Of a stretch of DNA of 64,000 bases, positions 1 through 9,527 are shown piece by piece. The stretch's first letter is position 1; the number at the start of each line of letters is the position of its first letter. A program made the translations under genes and the position numbers. The notes below the pieces were generated by a model. It searched no databases and had not been told where the DNA came from. It saw only the letters and a program-made list of their open reading frames with translations. The stretch is from assembly GCF_002846415.1 (NCBI RefSeq), contig NZ_PJMX01000001.1, positions 2,108,001 to 2,172,000 on the forward strand. The letters run 5' to 3'. This DNA is from Streptomyces sp. TLI_146. Its GTDB lineage: Bacteria > Actinomycetota > Actinomycetes > Streptomycetales > Streptomycetaceae.

Positions 1-78
1 GGGAATTGCGCGCGCCCGTCGCTCGTTCTGCGGGAGAGGAGCACATCTAACGGACCTGCGGTCCGCGGGAGGCACGGA

Positions 79-486
79 GTGAACAGCGAGCAGGACACCA
101 TCCGCAGGATCCTCACCGAGACCGGGGACACCTGGGCGGTCGTGGGTCTGTCGTCCAACGAGCGGCGCGCGGCGTACGGAGTGGCGGCGGTGCTCCAGCG
201 GTACGGCAAGCGGATCGTGCCCGTGCACCCCAAGGCCGAGACGGTCCACGGCGAGCAGGGCTATCCGTCGCTGGACGCGATTCCGTTCAAGGTCGACGTG
301 GTGGATGTGTTCGTGAACAGCGAGCTGGCCGGTGACGTGGCCGACCAGGCCGTGGCCGCCGGGGCCGAGGCGGTCTGGTTCCAGCTCGGGGTGATCGACG
401 ACGCGGCGTACGAGCGGACCCGGGCGGCGGGGCTCGACATGGTCATGGACCGGTGCCCGGCGATCGAGATACCCCGGCTGGGCTGA
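79..486 (+). CDS. CoA-binding (Rossmann) domain protein, YccU type
   Basis: A 135-aa soluble protein that is essentially one CoA-binding Rossmann domain, as in the YccU family and the N-terminal part of succinyl-CoA synthetase alpha. The first strand and turn (TWAVVGLSSNERRAAYGVA, about residues 17-35) give the nucleotide-binding start, VPVHPKA follows, and the conserved C-terminal pattern GAEAVWFQLGV then DRCPAIE is present. Length is normal for the family. The start is GTG, preceded 6 bases away by GGGAGG. No catalytic partner is adjacent, so the physiological role (CoA or acyl-CoA binding) is inferred from family only. It is followed after 192 bp by an alpha/beta hydrolase on the same strand; co-transcription is uncertain. 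Confidence 0.85.
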   Translation: MNSEQDTIRRILTETGDTWAVVGLSSNERRAAYGVAAVLQRYGKRIVPVHPKAETVHGEQGYPSLDAIPFKVDVVDVFVNSELAGDVADQAVAAGAEAVWFQLGVIDDAAYERTRAAGLDMVMDRCPAIEIPRLG

Positions 487-678
487 GGCTCGCCCCGGAG
501 GCCGGCCCCGGAGACCCGCCCGGGCGACTCGCACACGGCGCTGTACCGGCCGTGCCGCACACCCCGTTCTCGCCCGGTCGCGGCCCGCTGCCGCCTCCCG
601 TCCGCTGTACCGGACCGCCCGGCGCGCTCATACTGGCGCCGTCCCCCAGCTCCCGAACAAACCCACGGGAGGCGTTCC

Positions 679-1548
679 TTGCTCAAGCTCGTCCGCACCC
701 CGGACGGCCGGAAGCTGGCCGTCGAGAGCCGGGGGCACCCCCTGGGCAGACCGGTGTTCCTGCTGCACGGCACACCGGGCAGCCGGCACGGCCCCGCTCC
801 CCGCAGCACCGTGCTCTACCGGATGGGCGTCCGCCTCATCACCTTCGACCGGCCGGGGTACGGGGACTCGGACCGGCGGCCGGGGCGCCGCGTCGTGCAC
901 GCGGCGGAGGACGTGGCGGCGATCGCCGACGCCCTGGGCATAGGCGAGTTCGCCGTGGTGGGGCGCTCCGGCGGCGCGCCGCACGCGCTGTCGTGTGCCG
1001 CGCGCCTTCCGGGGCGTACGGCCAAAGCGGTGGCGCTCGTACCGCTGGCGCCGCGCGACGCGGACGGCCTCGACTGGTTCGACGGCATGACCGAGGACAA
1101 CGTCCGGGCGTACACGATCGCGGCGGGCGGCCCGGAGGCGGTGACCGCCGCGTTCGAGCTGCGGGCGGAGGAGATACGGGCGGATCCGAGGGCGACGGTC
1201 ACCGCCATGCACGGCATGGTGCCGGAGCCGGACCGGGAGGTGCTGACGGACGCGGCGATCCGGGCGCTGCTCGTCCGCAACTTCGCGGAGGGGCTGCGCT
1301 GTTCGGCCGACGGATGGGTCGACGACGTGCTGGCGCTGAGCTCGCCCTGGCAGTTCCGGCCGGAGGACATCCGTACGCCGGTGCTGCTGTGGCACGGAGA
1401 GCAGGACGTCTTCGCGCCCGCGCAGCACACCCGGTGGCTGGCCGAGCGGATCCCGGGGGCACGCCTGGAAGTACCCCCGGACGCGGCGCACTTCGGCGCG
1501 CTCGCGGTGTTCACCCGCGCCCTGCGCTGGGCGGCGGCCTGCTCCTAG
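679..1548 (+). CDS. alpha/beta-fold hydrolase
   Basis: A 289-aa cytosolic alpha/beta hydrolase. The oxyanion region HGTPGS lies near residue 30, FDRPGYGDSD near 55, the nucleophile elbow is G-R-S-G-G near residue 95, the acidic residue is probably in WHGEQDVFAP, and the histidine is in DAAHFGAL near the C-terminus, so the whole Ser-Asp-His set can be placed. There is no signal peptide. Substrate cannot be inferred; the RPGYGDSD motif is common in proline iminopeptidase-like and esterase-like hydrolases. The start is TTG, with GGGAGG ten bases before it. It converges on the fxsT gene with about 98 bp between, and no strong terminator hairpin is visible there. Confidence 0.8.
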   Translation: MLKLVRTPDGRKLAVESRGHPLGRPVFLLHGTPGSRHGPAPRSTVLYRMGVRLITFDRPGYGDSDRRPGRRVVHAAEDVAAIADALGIGEFAVVGRSGGAPHALSCAARLPGRTAKAVALVPLAPRDADGLDWFDGMTEDNVRAYTIAAGGPEAVTAAFELRAEEIRADPRATVTAMHGMVPEPDREVLTDAAIRALLVRNFAEGLRCSADGWVDDVLALSSPWQFRPEDIRTPVLLWHGEQDVFAPAQHTRWLAERIPGARLEVPPDAAHFGALAVFTRALRWAAACS

Positions 1549-1646
1549 GCCGGACGACCGCCCGTGGCACGACAGGGCCCACCCGCCTCTGAACCTGCTG
1601 CCTGGACCAGAGACAAAGCGAGGAAAGCCCCCGTCCCTGGACCTCC

Positions 1647-4600
1647 CTAGACCGGCTGGATCTCGATGTCCCGGTCCAGCCGCTGCCAGGCGCGGGCCGC
1701 CTCCGCGATCGGATGGTCCACGCCCAGGCGTTCGGCGGCCGGTTCGATCACCGCCGCGCGCATCCCGGCCGCGTCGTCGCCCCGGTCCGCCGCCCGCAGG
1801 GTGACCGCCAGGTTCGACCGGCAGACCAGCACGTCCGGATGCCACGGCCCGAGCTTGTCGAGCAGTCCCTCCAGCGCCGCGTACTCCCACCGCTCGGCCA
1901 GGTCTACCCGGCCCAGGTCTCCGTACACGTTCGCCAGGTTGACGGCCGCGCAGAGCGTGAACGGGTGCTGGGGGCCGAGCGCCCGCTCCAGCCGGTCGCG
2001 GACCTCCTCGGCGTCCGCGACCGCCTCCTCGGCGCCTCCGGTCGCCCGCAGATGGACGACGGCGTTGGCCGCGCACGCCAGGCTGTAGGGGTGGGACTCG
2101 CCGAGCGTCCCCCGGTAGCCGTGCAGCATCTGCCGGGCCAGGTCGAGGGCGTGCGCCGGGTCGCCGGTGGCCGCGAGGTCCGCGGCGAGGCTCACCCCGC
2201 AGGCCAGGGTGTCGGGCGAGGCGGGCCCGTACCGGTCGCGGAACCGCTCGTACGTCTCGCCCGACAGCCGCATCGCCTCGTGCGGATGCCCGGCCCTGCG
2301 CAGCGAGACGGCCAGGCTCTTGGCGGCGCGCAGCACCTCGGGCGCGTGCGGGTCCAGGACCCGGCGCAGCCCGTCCACGACCTCCCGCAGGACCTCCACC
2401 GACACCGCGTACTCGCCGGTCTCCCGCAGGTCCCCGGCGAGGTTCATCTTGGTGACCAGGGTGTAGGGGTGGTCGTCGCCGAGCAGCATGCCGCGCCGCT
2501 CCACGGTCCGCTCGTCGAGCCGCCGGGCGGCCTCGCTGTCGCCGGTGAGGCGGTAGTCGATGGCCAGGTTGTGCGCGGCGATCAGGGTGCGCCGGTGGGC
2601 CTCCCCGAAGAGGCGGCGCATGCCCCGGTAGACCCACAGGTCGCGTTCGAGCGCCTCGTTGAACCTGCCGACGGCGCGCAGGTCGGCGGCCAGGCTGCCG
2701 GTGACGATCAGCACGCTGGGGTGGTCGTCGGCGGGATGGTCGGCGTGGAACAGGCGCAACTGGCGGGCGAGGGTGTCCTCGTCCATCGTCAGTGCTTCCT
2801 GGTATCTGCCCTGCGCGCGCAGGGCGTTGGCCAGCTCGAATCGGATGTTGAGGGTCTGCAGCGCGTCCTCGCCGAGCCGACGGCTCCAGATCCGGTCCAG
2901 CTGGGCGCCGAAGACCCGGGCGCTCTCCAGTTCGCCGCGCCGCAGGAGGTAGCGGATCCGGTCGACCATCAGGTCACGGGCCTTGGCGTCGTCGCTGTCC
3001 GCGATGCCGGAGGCGTTCAGATGGGGCCAGATCAGCTCGAAGGCGGGCCAGCTCTTGGGGTCGTTCACCGGGTCGTCCCGGTCGACGCCCTCGGTGGGCC
3101 GGGCCTGCGCCAGGATGCGGTGGACCACGCTCTTGGTCTCGGTCTGCTCCTCGGGGGTCAGCGCGTCGCGCACGGCCGCCTGGACGAGGCGGTGCACCTG
3201 GATGCTGCTGTCCGCCGGGTCCACCTTGGCCAGGGCGAACCGGTTCAGCGTCTGGATGACCCGGCCCAGCATGTACCGCTCGCGCAGATCGGCGTCGTAC
3301 GGGAGCAGCGCGTCGAACATCGCGTCGCTGCCGATGAGCCGCATCGAAACGGGTTCGGCGGAGAAGAACGCGCAGATCTCCAGCAGGCGCACCGCGGCCC
3401 TGGACTCCTCGCGCAGCCTGCTGATGGAGATGGCCCAGGTCGCGCCGAACCGCAGCCCGTACCCCTCCGGCGTGCCGAGCGAGAGGACCGTGGTGCTCTG
3501 CTCCGCGAGCTGGCGCAGATAGGCGTCCACGGGCGTCGCCGTCTCGGCGAGCCAGGCCGCCGCCACCTCCACGGCCAGCGGCAGATCGCCCACCGCGTTG
3601 GCGACCAGGTCGGCGTCCTCCGGCGGCAGGCCCGCCACCCGCCAGGTCAGGTGCTCCACGCTCTCGAACCGGGTGAAGACCTCGACCTGGGTGGTCTCCA
3701 CCCGGTTCGTGGCCGGTTTGTTGCGGCAGGTGGCGAGCAGATGGCCGTAGACGGCGGCGGGGAGCGGCCCGATGGCCGGGGGCAGCCGGCGCAGCGCCTC
3801 GTCCGGGTCCTCCACGTTGTCGAAGATCAGCAGCCAGCGCGGGTAGCGCTCGCCGCGCCACAGCTCCTGGAGGGCCGCCAGGGCCGCCTCGGCCACCACG
3901 TCCCCGGTCCGCAGGCCCATCTCGGCGGCGAGCTGCGCCAGCGAGGCCAGCACCAGGTCGGGCCGCTCCGCCTCGATCCACCACACCAGGTCGTAGTCGG
4001 CCCGGAAGCGGTGCGCGTATTCGAGCGCCACCTGTGTCTTGCCGACGCCGCCGAGTCCGTACAGGACCTGGGGCAGGCGCTGTGCGGAGCGGCTGTCGCC
4101 GCGCAGTTGGTCGCGGACCCGGTCGAGCAGGTCGGTGCGGCCGGTGAACCAGCTGTTGCGCGGCCGTACGTTCCAGATCCGGGGCGCGTTCCCGGGGAAG
4201 CGGGGCCGGTCGGGGGCGCACGGGAGCGCGGCGGCGGCCTCGGCCCGGCCCAGCGCGCCGAGCAGCGCGGCCGCCGCCTCGGCCTCGTCCACCCGCACCA
4301 GGTCCACCGCCCGCAGCCCGCCCGGCGGCGGTGTGAGCCGTACGTCGCCGACGCGCACGGGCAGCACCTGGCGGCGCCCGCCGGCCCGGTCCGGGGCGGG
4401 CCCGCTGTCCCACAGCCCGCGCCCCGCCCGGGACTTGAGGTAGGGCGGGGAGGCGATGTGCAGGACGCGGTGGGCGCCGTCCTCGCCGGTCTCCGGCTCC
4501 ATCAGGGCGGAGCCGGGGTCGCGGACGTCCACCGGGAAGGTGCGGAAGCCCGCCGCGCCGAGCACGGCCGAGAGCCAGTCCACCCACATCCGGTCCTCGG

Positions 4601-5621
4601 ACACGTGGTTGAGCACGATGTTCGCGGGCGAGGTGGGCCTGCGCCGGGTGAAGGCGGCGACATGGGCGAGCCGCAGCGACTCGTCGATCGGCGGAAGGCC
4701 GGTGACCTGCCCGTGGGTGAGCACCGAGGTGAGCCGCTCGCAGGCGGCGAGCAGGGAGCTGCCGAGGTTGGGCGGGTCGCCGAAGGTCGCCAGGACCTCC
4801 TCGTAGGCGTAGAAGGGCCGGTACGGAATCTCGACCGTGCCCCAGTAGCTGTCGGCGGACTCGCCGGTCAGGCCGCTGGGGAGGCCTTCGAAGTACTCCC
4901 GGGCGAGCGCCCGCCCGGCGTCGGCCTTCTCCTTCTCGCCCTCGTCGATACGGGTCGGCACGGGCAGGATGCGGATGTTCCGCTCCTGGTAGCGCTCCTC
5001 GATGTAGCGGGCGACGGCCGAGGCGCCGTCGATGCTCTGGTCGCTGAGGGTGAAGCAGACGACGAGGACCTGGGGCATCTGGACGGTGCAGATGTCGGCG
5101 ATGTCGCTCAGCCCGGTGCGGCTGTCGATCAGGGTGAAGTCGTAGTGGCGGCGCATGTCGTCGGCCATGGCGTCGAAGAACTGGCCGCCGCCGGAGTGCT
5201 CGTAGAAGTGGTCCCAGTCCATCCGTCCCACGACCGAGGAGTAGTCGCGGTTGCGGCGGCCCGCCGAGAGGAAGTCCAGGCTGCCGCCACTGGGGAAGGA
5301 CCAGTCGAGGGTGACGGCGTGCGGACGCACGCGCGCGTAGGCGCGGTGCCAGTCCGGGGCGCGCTCGCCGGGCCGCCGGGCCTCCTCCTGGTACTCGGTG
5401 ATCAGGTTGATCAGGCCCGGCGTCGCCTCCAGGTCGCGCAGGTTGAGGAAGGGGTGGAAGAACCGGTGCAGTCCGGGCGCCTCCAGGTCCCAGTCGACGG
5501 CGAGCACCCGGTGGCCGTTGGCCGCCAGGATCCAGGCGCAGTTGGCGAGCGCCATCGTGCGTCCGGTGCCGCCCTTGTACGAGTAGAACGTGATGACGGT
5601 CCCGTCACGGTTCTCGGCCAT
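1647..5621 (-). CDS. fxsT: FxSxx-COOH system tetratricopeptide repeat protein FxsT
   Basis: A 1324-aa multidomain protein ending the fxs operon. Residues 1-310 form a ParA/MinD-like ATPase with a deviant Walker A KGGTGRT at 16-22 and VLAVDWDLEAPG near 40-50. Residues about 330-450 are TIR-like (NIVLNHVSEDRMWVDWL). About 490-870 is an NB-ARC/STAND NTPase with P-loop GLGGVGKT at 522-529, Walker B LLIFDNVED near 600 and a winged-helix stretch with VHRLVQ. Residues about 900-1300 hold roughly eight TPR-like repeats of about 42 residues with the recurring L-A-x-x-L-R-x-x-G pattern. The family accompanies FxSxx-COOH peptide loci in actinomycetes; its function is not known. The architecture resembles signalling or immune-type STAND proteins (inference). 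Its ATG lies inside the end of fxsC (17-bp overlap) behind GGAGGG, so translation is probably coupled. Confidence 0.9.
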   Translation of the reverse strand: MAENRDGTVITFYSYKGGTGRTMALANCAWILAANGHRVLAVDWDLEAPGLHRFFHPFLNLRDLEATPGLINLITEYQEEARRPGERAPDWHRAYARVRPHAVTLDWSFPSGGSLDFLSAGRRNRDYSSVVGRMDWDHFYEHSGGGQFFDAMADDMRRHYDFTLIDSRTGLSDIADICTVQMPQVLVVCFTLSDQSIDGASAVARYIEERYQERNIRILPVPTRIDEGEKEKADAGRALAREYFEGLPSGLTGESADSYWGTVEIPYRPFYAYEEVLATFGDPPNLGSSLLAACERLTSVLTHGQVTGLPPIDESLRLAHVAAFTRRRPTSPANIVLNHVSEDRMWVDWLSAVLGAAGFRTFPVDVRDPGSALMEPETGEDGAHRVLHIASPPYLKSRAGRGLWDSGPAPDRAGGRRQVLPVRVGDVRLTPPPGGLRAVDLVRVDEAEAAAALLGALGRAEAAAALPCAPDRPRFPGNAPRIWNVRPRNSWFTGRTDLLDRVRDQLRGDSRSAQRLPQVLYGLGGVGKTQVALEYAHRFRADYDLVWWIEAERPDLVLASLAQLAAEMGLRTGDVVAEAALAALQELWRGERYPRWLLIFDNVEDPDEALRRLPPAIGPLPAAVYGHLLATCRNKPATNRVETTQVEVFTRFESVEHLTWRVAGLPPEDADLVANAVGDLPLAVEVAAAWLAETATPVDAYLRQLAEQSTTVLSLGTPEGYGLRFGATWAISISRLREESRAAVRLLEICAFFSAEPVSMRLIGSDAMFDALLPYDADLRERYMLGRVIQTLNRFALAKVDPADSSIQVHRLVQAAVRDALTPEEQTETKSVVHRILAQARPTEGVDRDDPVNDPKSWPAFELIWPHLNASGIADSDDAKARDLMVDRIRYLLRRGELESARVFGAQLDRIWSRRLGEDALQTLNIRFELANALRAQGRYQEALTMDEDTLARQLRLFHADHPADDHPSVLIVTGSLAADLRAVGRFNEALERDLWVYRGMRRLFGEAHRRTLIAAHNLAIDYRLTGDSEAARRLDERTVERRGMLLGDDHPYTLVTKMNLAGDLRETGEYAVSVEVLREVVDGLRRVLDPHAPEVLRAAKSLAVSLRRAGHPHEAMRLSGETYERFRDRYGPASPDTLACGVSLAADLAATGDPAHALDLARQMLHGYRGTLGESHPYSLACAANAVVHLRATGGAEEAVADAEEVRDRLERALGPQHPFTLCAAVNLANVYGDLGRVDLAERWEYAALEGLLDKLGPWHPDVLVCRSNLAVTLRAADRGDDAAGMRAAVIEPAAERLGVDHPIAEAARAWQRLDRDIEIQPV

Positions 5622-6969
5622 CTGGGGGGCCCTCCACCTGCTCGGCCTTGCTCTTCCCGGCGGCGCGCTGTTCTCGCTGGTCCCCGGGGCGGGCGCGGGC
5701 CGCCCGGCCGAGCCCGACCCCGTCCGGCAGGACGTGGGGCAGCGGGCTGCCGGGCCCGGCCGGCCGACCCGTGCGCGCGGCGCTCTCGTAGTGCCTGACC
5801 GCCGACCGGACCGCCCTGGGGAGCTCCTGGCTGAAGGCTTCCAGAGTAGGCAGCCCGCCGCCCTGCGTCAGGTGGCCGGGACTCTGCCGCAGCCTTGTCG
5901 CGAGCACCTCGTCGGCGACATGGCGCAACTCGGCTTCGCGCGGCGGCGATTCGGGGTCGGCGCGGTTCCAGGGAACCATCACGCTGAGCCACGGGCGGGG
6001 CTCGGCGCAGAGCAGCCGCACCAGTTCCCGGTGGCGCGGCGAGTCCAGCGCCCAGCGGTCGAGCAGCAGCAGCCCGGGGGCTTCGGGCGGGCCCGGGCGC
6101 AGCAGCCGGTCGGCGCTGTCGTCGAACTCCGCGAGGCGCACGGTGTAGTTGAGGTTGACGACGAGGTCGGCGGTGTGGCGGGCCAGCGGCCGCGCGGACA
6201 GCGGGTGGTACGGGTTCCAGTCGCTGGGCCGGGGGCCGTAGCAGTCGGGGCCGCGCCCGCGCGGCAGTCCGTCACGGGAGCAGGCGAGGACGGTCACCTC
6301 CAGGTCGCGGCCGGGGCCGGGGGCCGTGCCGAACGCGGAGGTGAGCGTCGCGTAGTCCTGGAGCGGGTCGCCGTCGGCCACCCGGGTCCGCTCGGCGACG
6401 CTCACGATGCGCTTGGCGAGCTGGTAGACGGCGTGTTCGTAGTGGTCGCGCAGATAGCTGAGCTTGATCATCCCGTAGAAGCCCTCGTCGGCGTACTCCT
6501 CGCCGAAGTCCGCGTGGTCGAACCGCAACCGGCGGGCGGGCTCGGGGAGTTGGTGCGGCAGGACGGGGATCCAGAGCGCGGGGATGATCGCCGGGGGCGC
6601 GCGGTGCTCGCTGCGCGACTGGTGGAGGGTGTCGCGCTCGGCGAACGCGAACCACTCCCGGCCGCACTGCTCGCTGAGGAAGTAGCGCGGCGAGTAGAGC
6701 GGGACGAAGACGCGGCAGTGCGCCAGCGCCTCGGTGATCTGCCCCTGCCAGTCCTCACCGGGGCGTACGTGCTGGTCCATGAACCCGGCGGGCACCCCGG
6801 CCGGGAGCGCGGTCAGCTGCATCACGTGCGCGGACAGGTCGCGGAAGAAGCGCTGCACCCAGAGGTCGGGGTCCTTGTCCCGGGGATCGTTCTTCGGTGT
6901 GTGCGCGTAACTCAGGAAGAAGTACGGCCTCGGCTCGTGCCCCCCGCCCCGCGCGGCTCCGTGCAGCAC
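5605..6969 (-). CDS. fxsC: TIR-like protein FxsC of the FxSxx-COOH system
   Basis: A 454-aa protein whose first 170 residues are TIR-like: YFFLSYAH at 16-23, then the helix motif S99-E-Q-C102-G-R-E105-W, which is where catalytic TIR NADases carry their glutamate. The middle (about 180-400) has no domain I can name beyond FxsC itself, and the last 60 residues are low-complexity and basic. The GTG start sits behind a GGGAGGGA ribosome site. It lies 94 bp after fxsB and overlaps the start of fxsT. Recognition is by TIR fold plus neighbours. Whether it cleaves NAD is unknown; presence of the glutamate is seen, activity is inference. Confidence 0.88.
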   Translation of the reverse strand: MLHGAARGGGHEPRPYFFLSYAHTPKNDPRDKDPDLWVQRFFRDLSAHVMQLTALPAGVPAGFMDQHVRPGEDWQGQITEALAHCRVFVPLYSPRYFLSEQCGREWFAFAERDTLHQSRSEHRAPPAIIPALWIPVLPHQLPEPARRLRFDHADFGEEYADEGFYGMIKLSYLRDHYEHAVYQLAKRIVSVAERTRVADGDPLQDYATLTSAFGTAPGPGRDLEVTVLACSRDGLPRGRGPDCYGPRPSDWNPYHPLSARPLARHTADLVVNLNYTVRLAEFDDSADRLLRPGPPEAPGLLLLDRWALDSPRHRELVRLLCAEPRPWLSVMVPWNRADPESPPREAELRHVADEVLATRLRQSPGHLTQGGGLPTLEAFSQELPRAVRSAVRHYESAARTGRPAGPGSPLPHVLPDGVGLGRAARARPGDQREQRAAGKSKAEQVEGPPDGREP

Positions 6970-7063
6970 CGCTCCCTCCCGGTCCGAGTGGGTGGGTCCC
7001 CAGTGTAGAAAGCGAGCGATCCGCGGCGGAACCGCTTGTACGAGCCGATTCGGGGGCGGCCGG

Positions 7064-9511
7064 TCACCCGCGCGGCGCGTTGCGGGCCCGCCAGGCGTCC
7101 CGGTGGCGCCGGGCGGAGTCGGCGGCCGCGGCGAGCGCCTCGGGTGCGACCCGCTCCTCCCGCCAGGCCGATGCGGTCTCCCCCATCCCGGCGACGAAGC
7201 GCTTGCCCGGGCCGGTGAGCGCGCCGCAGCGGGCGAGCGTGTCGATCGCCTCCGTCGTCTGCCGCCGCCAGCGCGCGAACTCCGCCTCGGCCCGGCCGCG
7301 CGCCGCCGGCGTGTCCGCGGTACTGCGCCGCACCCGCCAGAAGTCGGTGACCGCCAGGTGCGCGTACGCCCCTTGCAGCAGGGCGCCCAGCGGTCGCGGG
7401 TCGTCGCGCCAGGGGGCGTAGTAGCGGCCGGTGTCCTCCGGGTCGTACAGATCGCAGCTGTCCAGCACCGCGCCCAGCTTCACGTGCTGGAACTCGTGGA
7501 CGATCAGGAGGGCGAGCAGCGCGGGGGCGGCCGGGCGGGCGGCGCCCACGGCTCCGAAGGCGTCCCGGCAGGTGGCGCTGGTGTCACTGCCCGCCCGCGG
7601 CCTCAGCGGGGTGATGGACCGCAGCCCGGCGGCGATCCCCGGTGCGTACGCGGGCAGATGACGCTGGATCAGGGACCAGGCCCCGGCGAGCGCGTCGGCC
7701 CAGGCGCGCGCCCCGGACGCCGGGAGCCGCTCGTCGGCGGGCCAGGGATAGCGGTCGCGCAGCGGGTCGGTGTCCTCCAGGGCGACGGTCCAGCCGCTCG
7801 CCTCGAAGAGCCGTACCGGCTGCCAGTGGGGGGTGCGGCCGTCCAGGCCCTCGCCCCATCCCATCTCGATCCTGCGGCCGCCCGCCCTTACGGTGAACCC
7901 GTAGGCCTGCGCGGTCAGTTCGGCCTCCTCGGCGCCGCCCGGCAGCAGGGCCCGGCCGATGCCGGGCAGCCGCAGGGTGCCTTCGCGCAGCGGTACGACG
8001 ACGGTGTCGGCGCGCCGGGCGCGCAGCGCCGCCGACGCCGCGAGCTCGGCCAGACCGCCCGCGAGCGTGCCGGGTTCACGGCCGCCGAGGACGCCGAGCG
8101 CCCAGGGCCGGAAGTAGGGGTGGGCGAGGGCCGTCTCCAGGGCGTGCGGGGCCGCCGTGTCCAGGTCGAGCAGCAGCTCCCAGGCGGCGGCCGCCCGGCG
8201 GTCCGACGGGTCGGCCCGGCCGCCGACGGCGGCGAGCAGACCGCGGTTGAGGTCGAGCTGGGCCAGCGCCAGGCGGGCCACGGTGTCGGCGCCGCCGAAT
8301 CCGGCGGCCAGCTCCTCGAAGTCGGCCGGTTCCAGGGCCTGTTCGGCCTCGGGCCGGACGGGCTCACCGGCCCGGGCGTGCGCCGGGCGCTCGGGGAGCG
8401 ACTCGTGCGTGCGGATGTTCATGATCAGCGCCATCAGGTCGGGGCAGAACACGGACGGATTGTCGAAGCCGGTTCCGGTCCGGTAGCGGTGGGCGTAGAG
8501 GCCGCCGCCGCAGGACGCGACCACGGGACAGGAGGTGCACTGCGCGCAGAGCGCCTCGATGCCCTTCTGGCGGGCCAGCATCCCGGGGTGGGTGAGCACG
8601 TCGTCGAGGCTGTGCTCGAAGACGTTCATCCCGGTGGCCGGGGCGCCGTCGTAGGACGTCTTGAGGCTGTCGGCCTGCTCGAAGGTGCCGTCGGTCTCGA
8701 CGACCACCAGATCGGCCGGGGCGAGCCCCAGGGATTCGGTGAGGCTGCTGCCGCCGCGCAGGGTGCGCTGCACGGATTCGAAGAGCCGTACGGGGACCGG
8801 GCGCCCCTGCCCGTCCCAGCGCCGGTACACGACGTCGAGCCAGTCCGCGTACGGCGTCGGCGAGCCCGTGGGGCGCGGCGGCGGGTGGTCCCAGGTGGCG
8901 TGCGGGAGCAGGAAGTCGATGCGCGGCGGGTGCAGCGCGGCCAGCGCGTCGTACACCGCGACCGGGTCGTTCGCCAGGTCGATGGTGCACAGCAGCCCGG
9001 CGAACAGCTCCCGGTAGCGGGGGCGGCCGAGCAGGGCGACCGCGTCGAGGACCCGGGCGTGGCTGCTGCGGCCGTCGGCGTAGCGGCGGTGGCGGTCGTT
9101 GGCGGCCTTGTCGCCGTCGAGCGAGATGCCGACGCGGATGCCGAGTTCGCGGAAGAGCTCACAGAACTCCTCGTCGAGCAGTACCCCGTTGGTGTGGATG
9201 CGCAGATCGAGGGCGCTGACGCCGCGCAGGGCGCGCCCCAGCTCCTCGGCGGCGCGTCTGAGGAGGGCGGGCCCGGCGAGCAGCGGCTCGCCGCCGTGCA
9301 GCACCACATGGACGGCGGGCAGCCGGTGGGCCCGGGCGTGGGCGGCGATCCCGGCCGCGGTGGCGGTCAGGGTCTCGTGCGAGACCGCCCTGGGCCGGCC
9401 GCGCCAGCTGGTGTCGGCGTGTTCGTACACATAGCAGTGGTCACACGCCAGGTCGCAGCGGCTGTGCATCTTCAGTACGACCTGCGACACCACCGGAGGC
9501 GACCGGTCCAC
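7064..9511 (-). CDS. fxsB: FxsB radical SAM/SPASM cyclophane-forming peptide maturase fused to HEXXH domain
   Basis: An 815-aa RiPP maturase. The radical SAM core has the CxxxCxxC cluster motif at Cys19, Cys23 and Cys26 (followed by YVYEH) and HGGEPLL near residue 70. A SPASM-type region carries Cys322, Cys325, Cys328 and Cys334 plus a later FCPDL. From about residue 400 the protein continues into a second domain with HEFQH at 672-676, a possible metal-binding HEXXH motif. FxsB enzymes are known to build a cross-link between Phe and Ser of the C-terminal FxS of their precursor. The GTG start follows GGAGG and lies only 16 bp after the precursor stop, so the two are co-translated. Both halves appear intact. 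Confidence 0.93.
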   Translation of the reverse strand: MDRSPPVVSQVVLKMHSRCDLACDHCYVYEHADTSWRGRPRAVSHETLTATAAGIAAHARAHRLPAVHVVLHGGEPLLAGPALLRRAAEELGRALRGVSALDLRIHTNGVLLDEEFCELFRELGIRVGISLDGDKAANDRHRRYADGRSSHARVLDAVALLGRPRYRELFAGLLCTIDLANDPVAVYDALAALHPPRIDFLLPHATWDHPPPRPTGSPTPYADWLDVVYRRWDGQGRPVPVRLFESVQRTLRGGSSLTESLGLAPADLVVVETDGTFEQADSLKTSYDGAPATGMNVFEHSLDDVLTHPGMLARQKGIEALCAQCTSCPVVASCGGGLYAHRYRTGTGFDNPSVFCPDLMALIMNIRTHESLPERPAHARAGEPVRPEAEQALEPADFEELAAGFGGADTVARLALAQLDLNRGLLAAVGGRADPSDRRAAAAWELLLDLDTAAPHALETALAHPYFRPWALGVLGGREPGTLAGGLAELAASAALRARRADTVVVPLREGTLRLPGIGRALLPGGAEEAELTAQAYGFTVRAGGRRIEMGWGEGLDGRTPHWQPVRLFEASGWTVALEDTDPLRDRYPWPADERLPASGARAWADALAGAWSLIQRHLPAYAPGIAAGLRSITPLRPRAGSDTSATCRDAFGAVGAARPAAPALLALLIVHEFQHVKLGAVLDSCDLYDPEDTGRYYAPWRDDPRPLGALLQGAYAHLAVTDFWRVRRSTADTPAARGRAEAEFARWRRQTTEAIDTLARCGALTGPGKRFVAGMGETASAWREERVAPEALAAAADSARRHRDAWRARNAPRG

Positions 9512-9527
9512 GGCGGATGGCCTCCGG

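Noticed and set aside
1549..1646. Terminator sought between the hydrolase and fxsT
   Set aside because: No stem longer than a few bases found.
1713..5798. Very long plus-strand frame (1361 aa) opposite fxsT
   Set aside because: Shadow of a GC-rich gene: rich in R, G, V, H and Q with no domain, while the minus strand has clear motifs.
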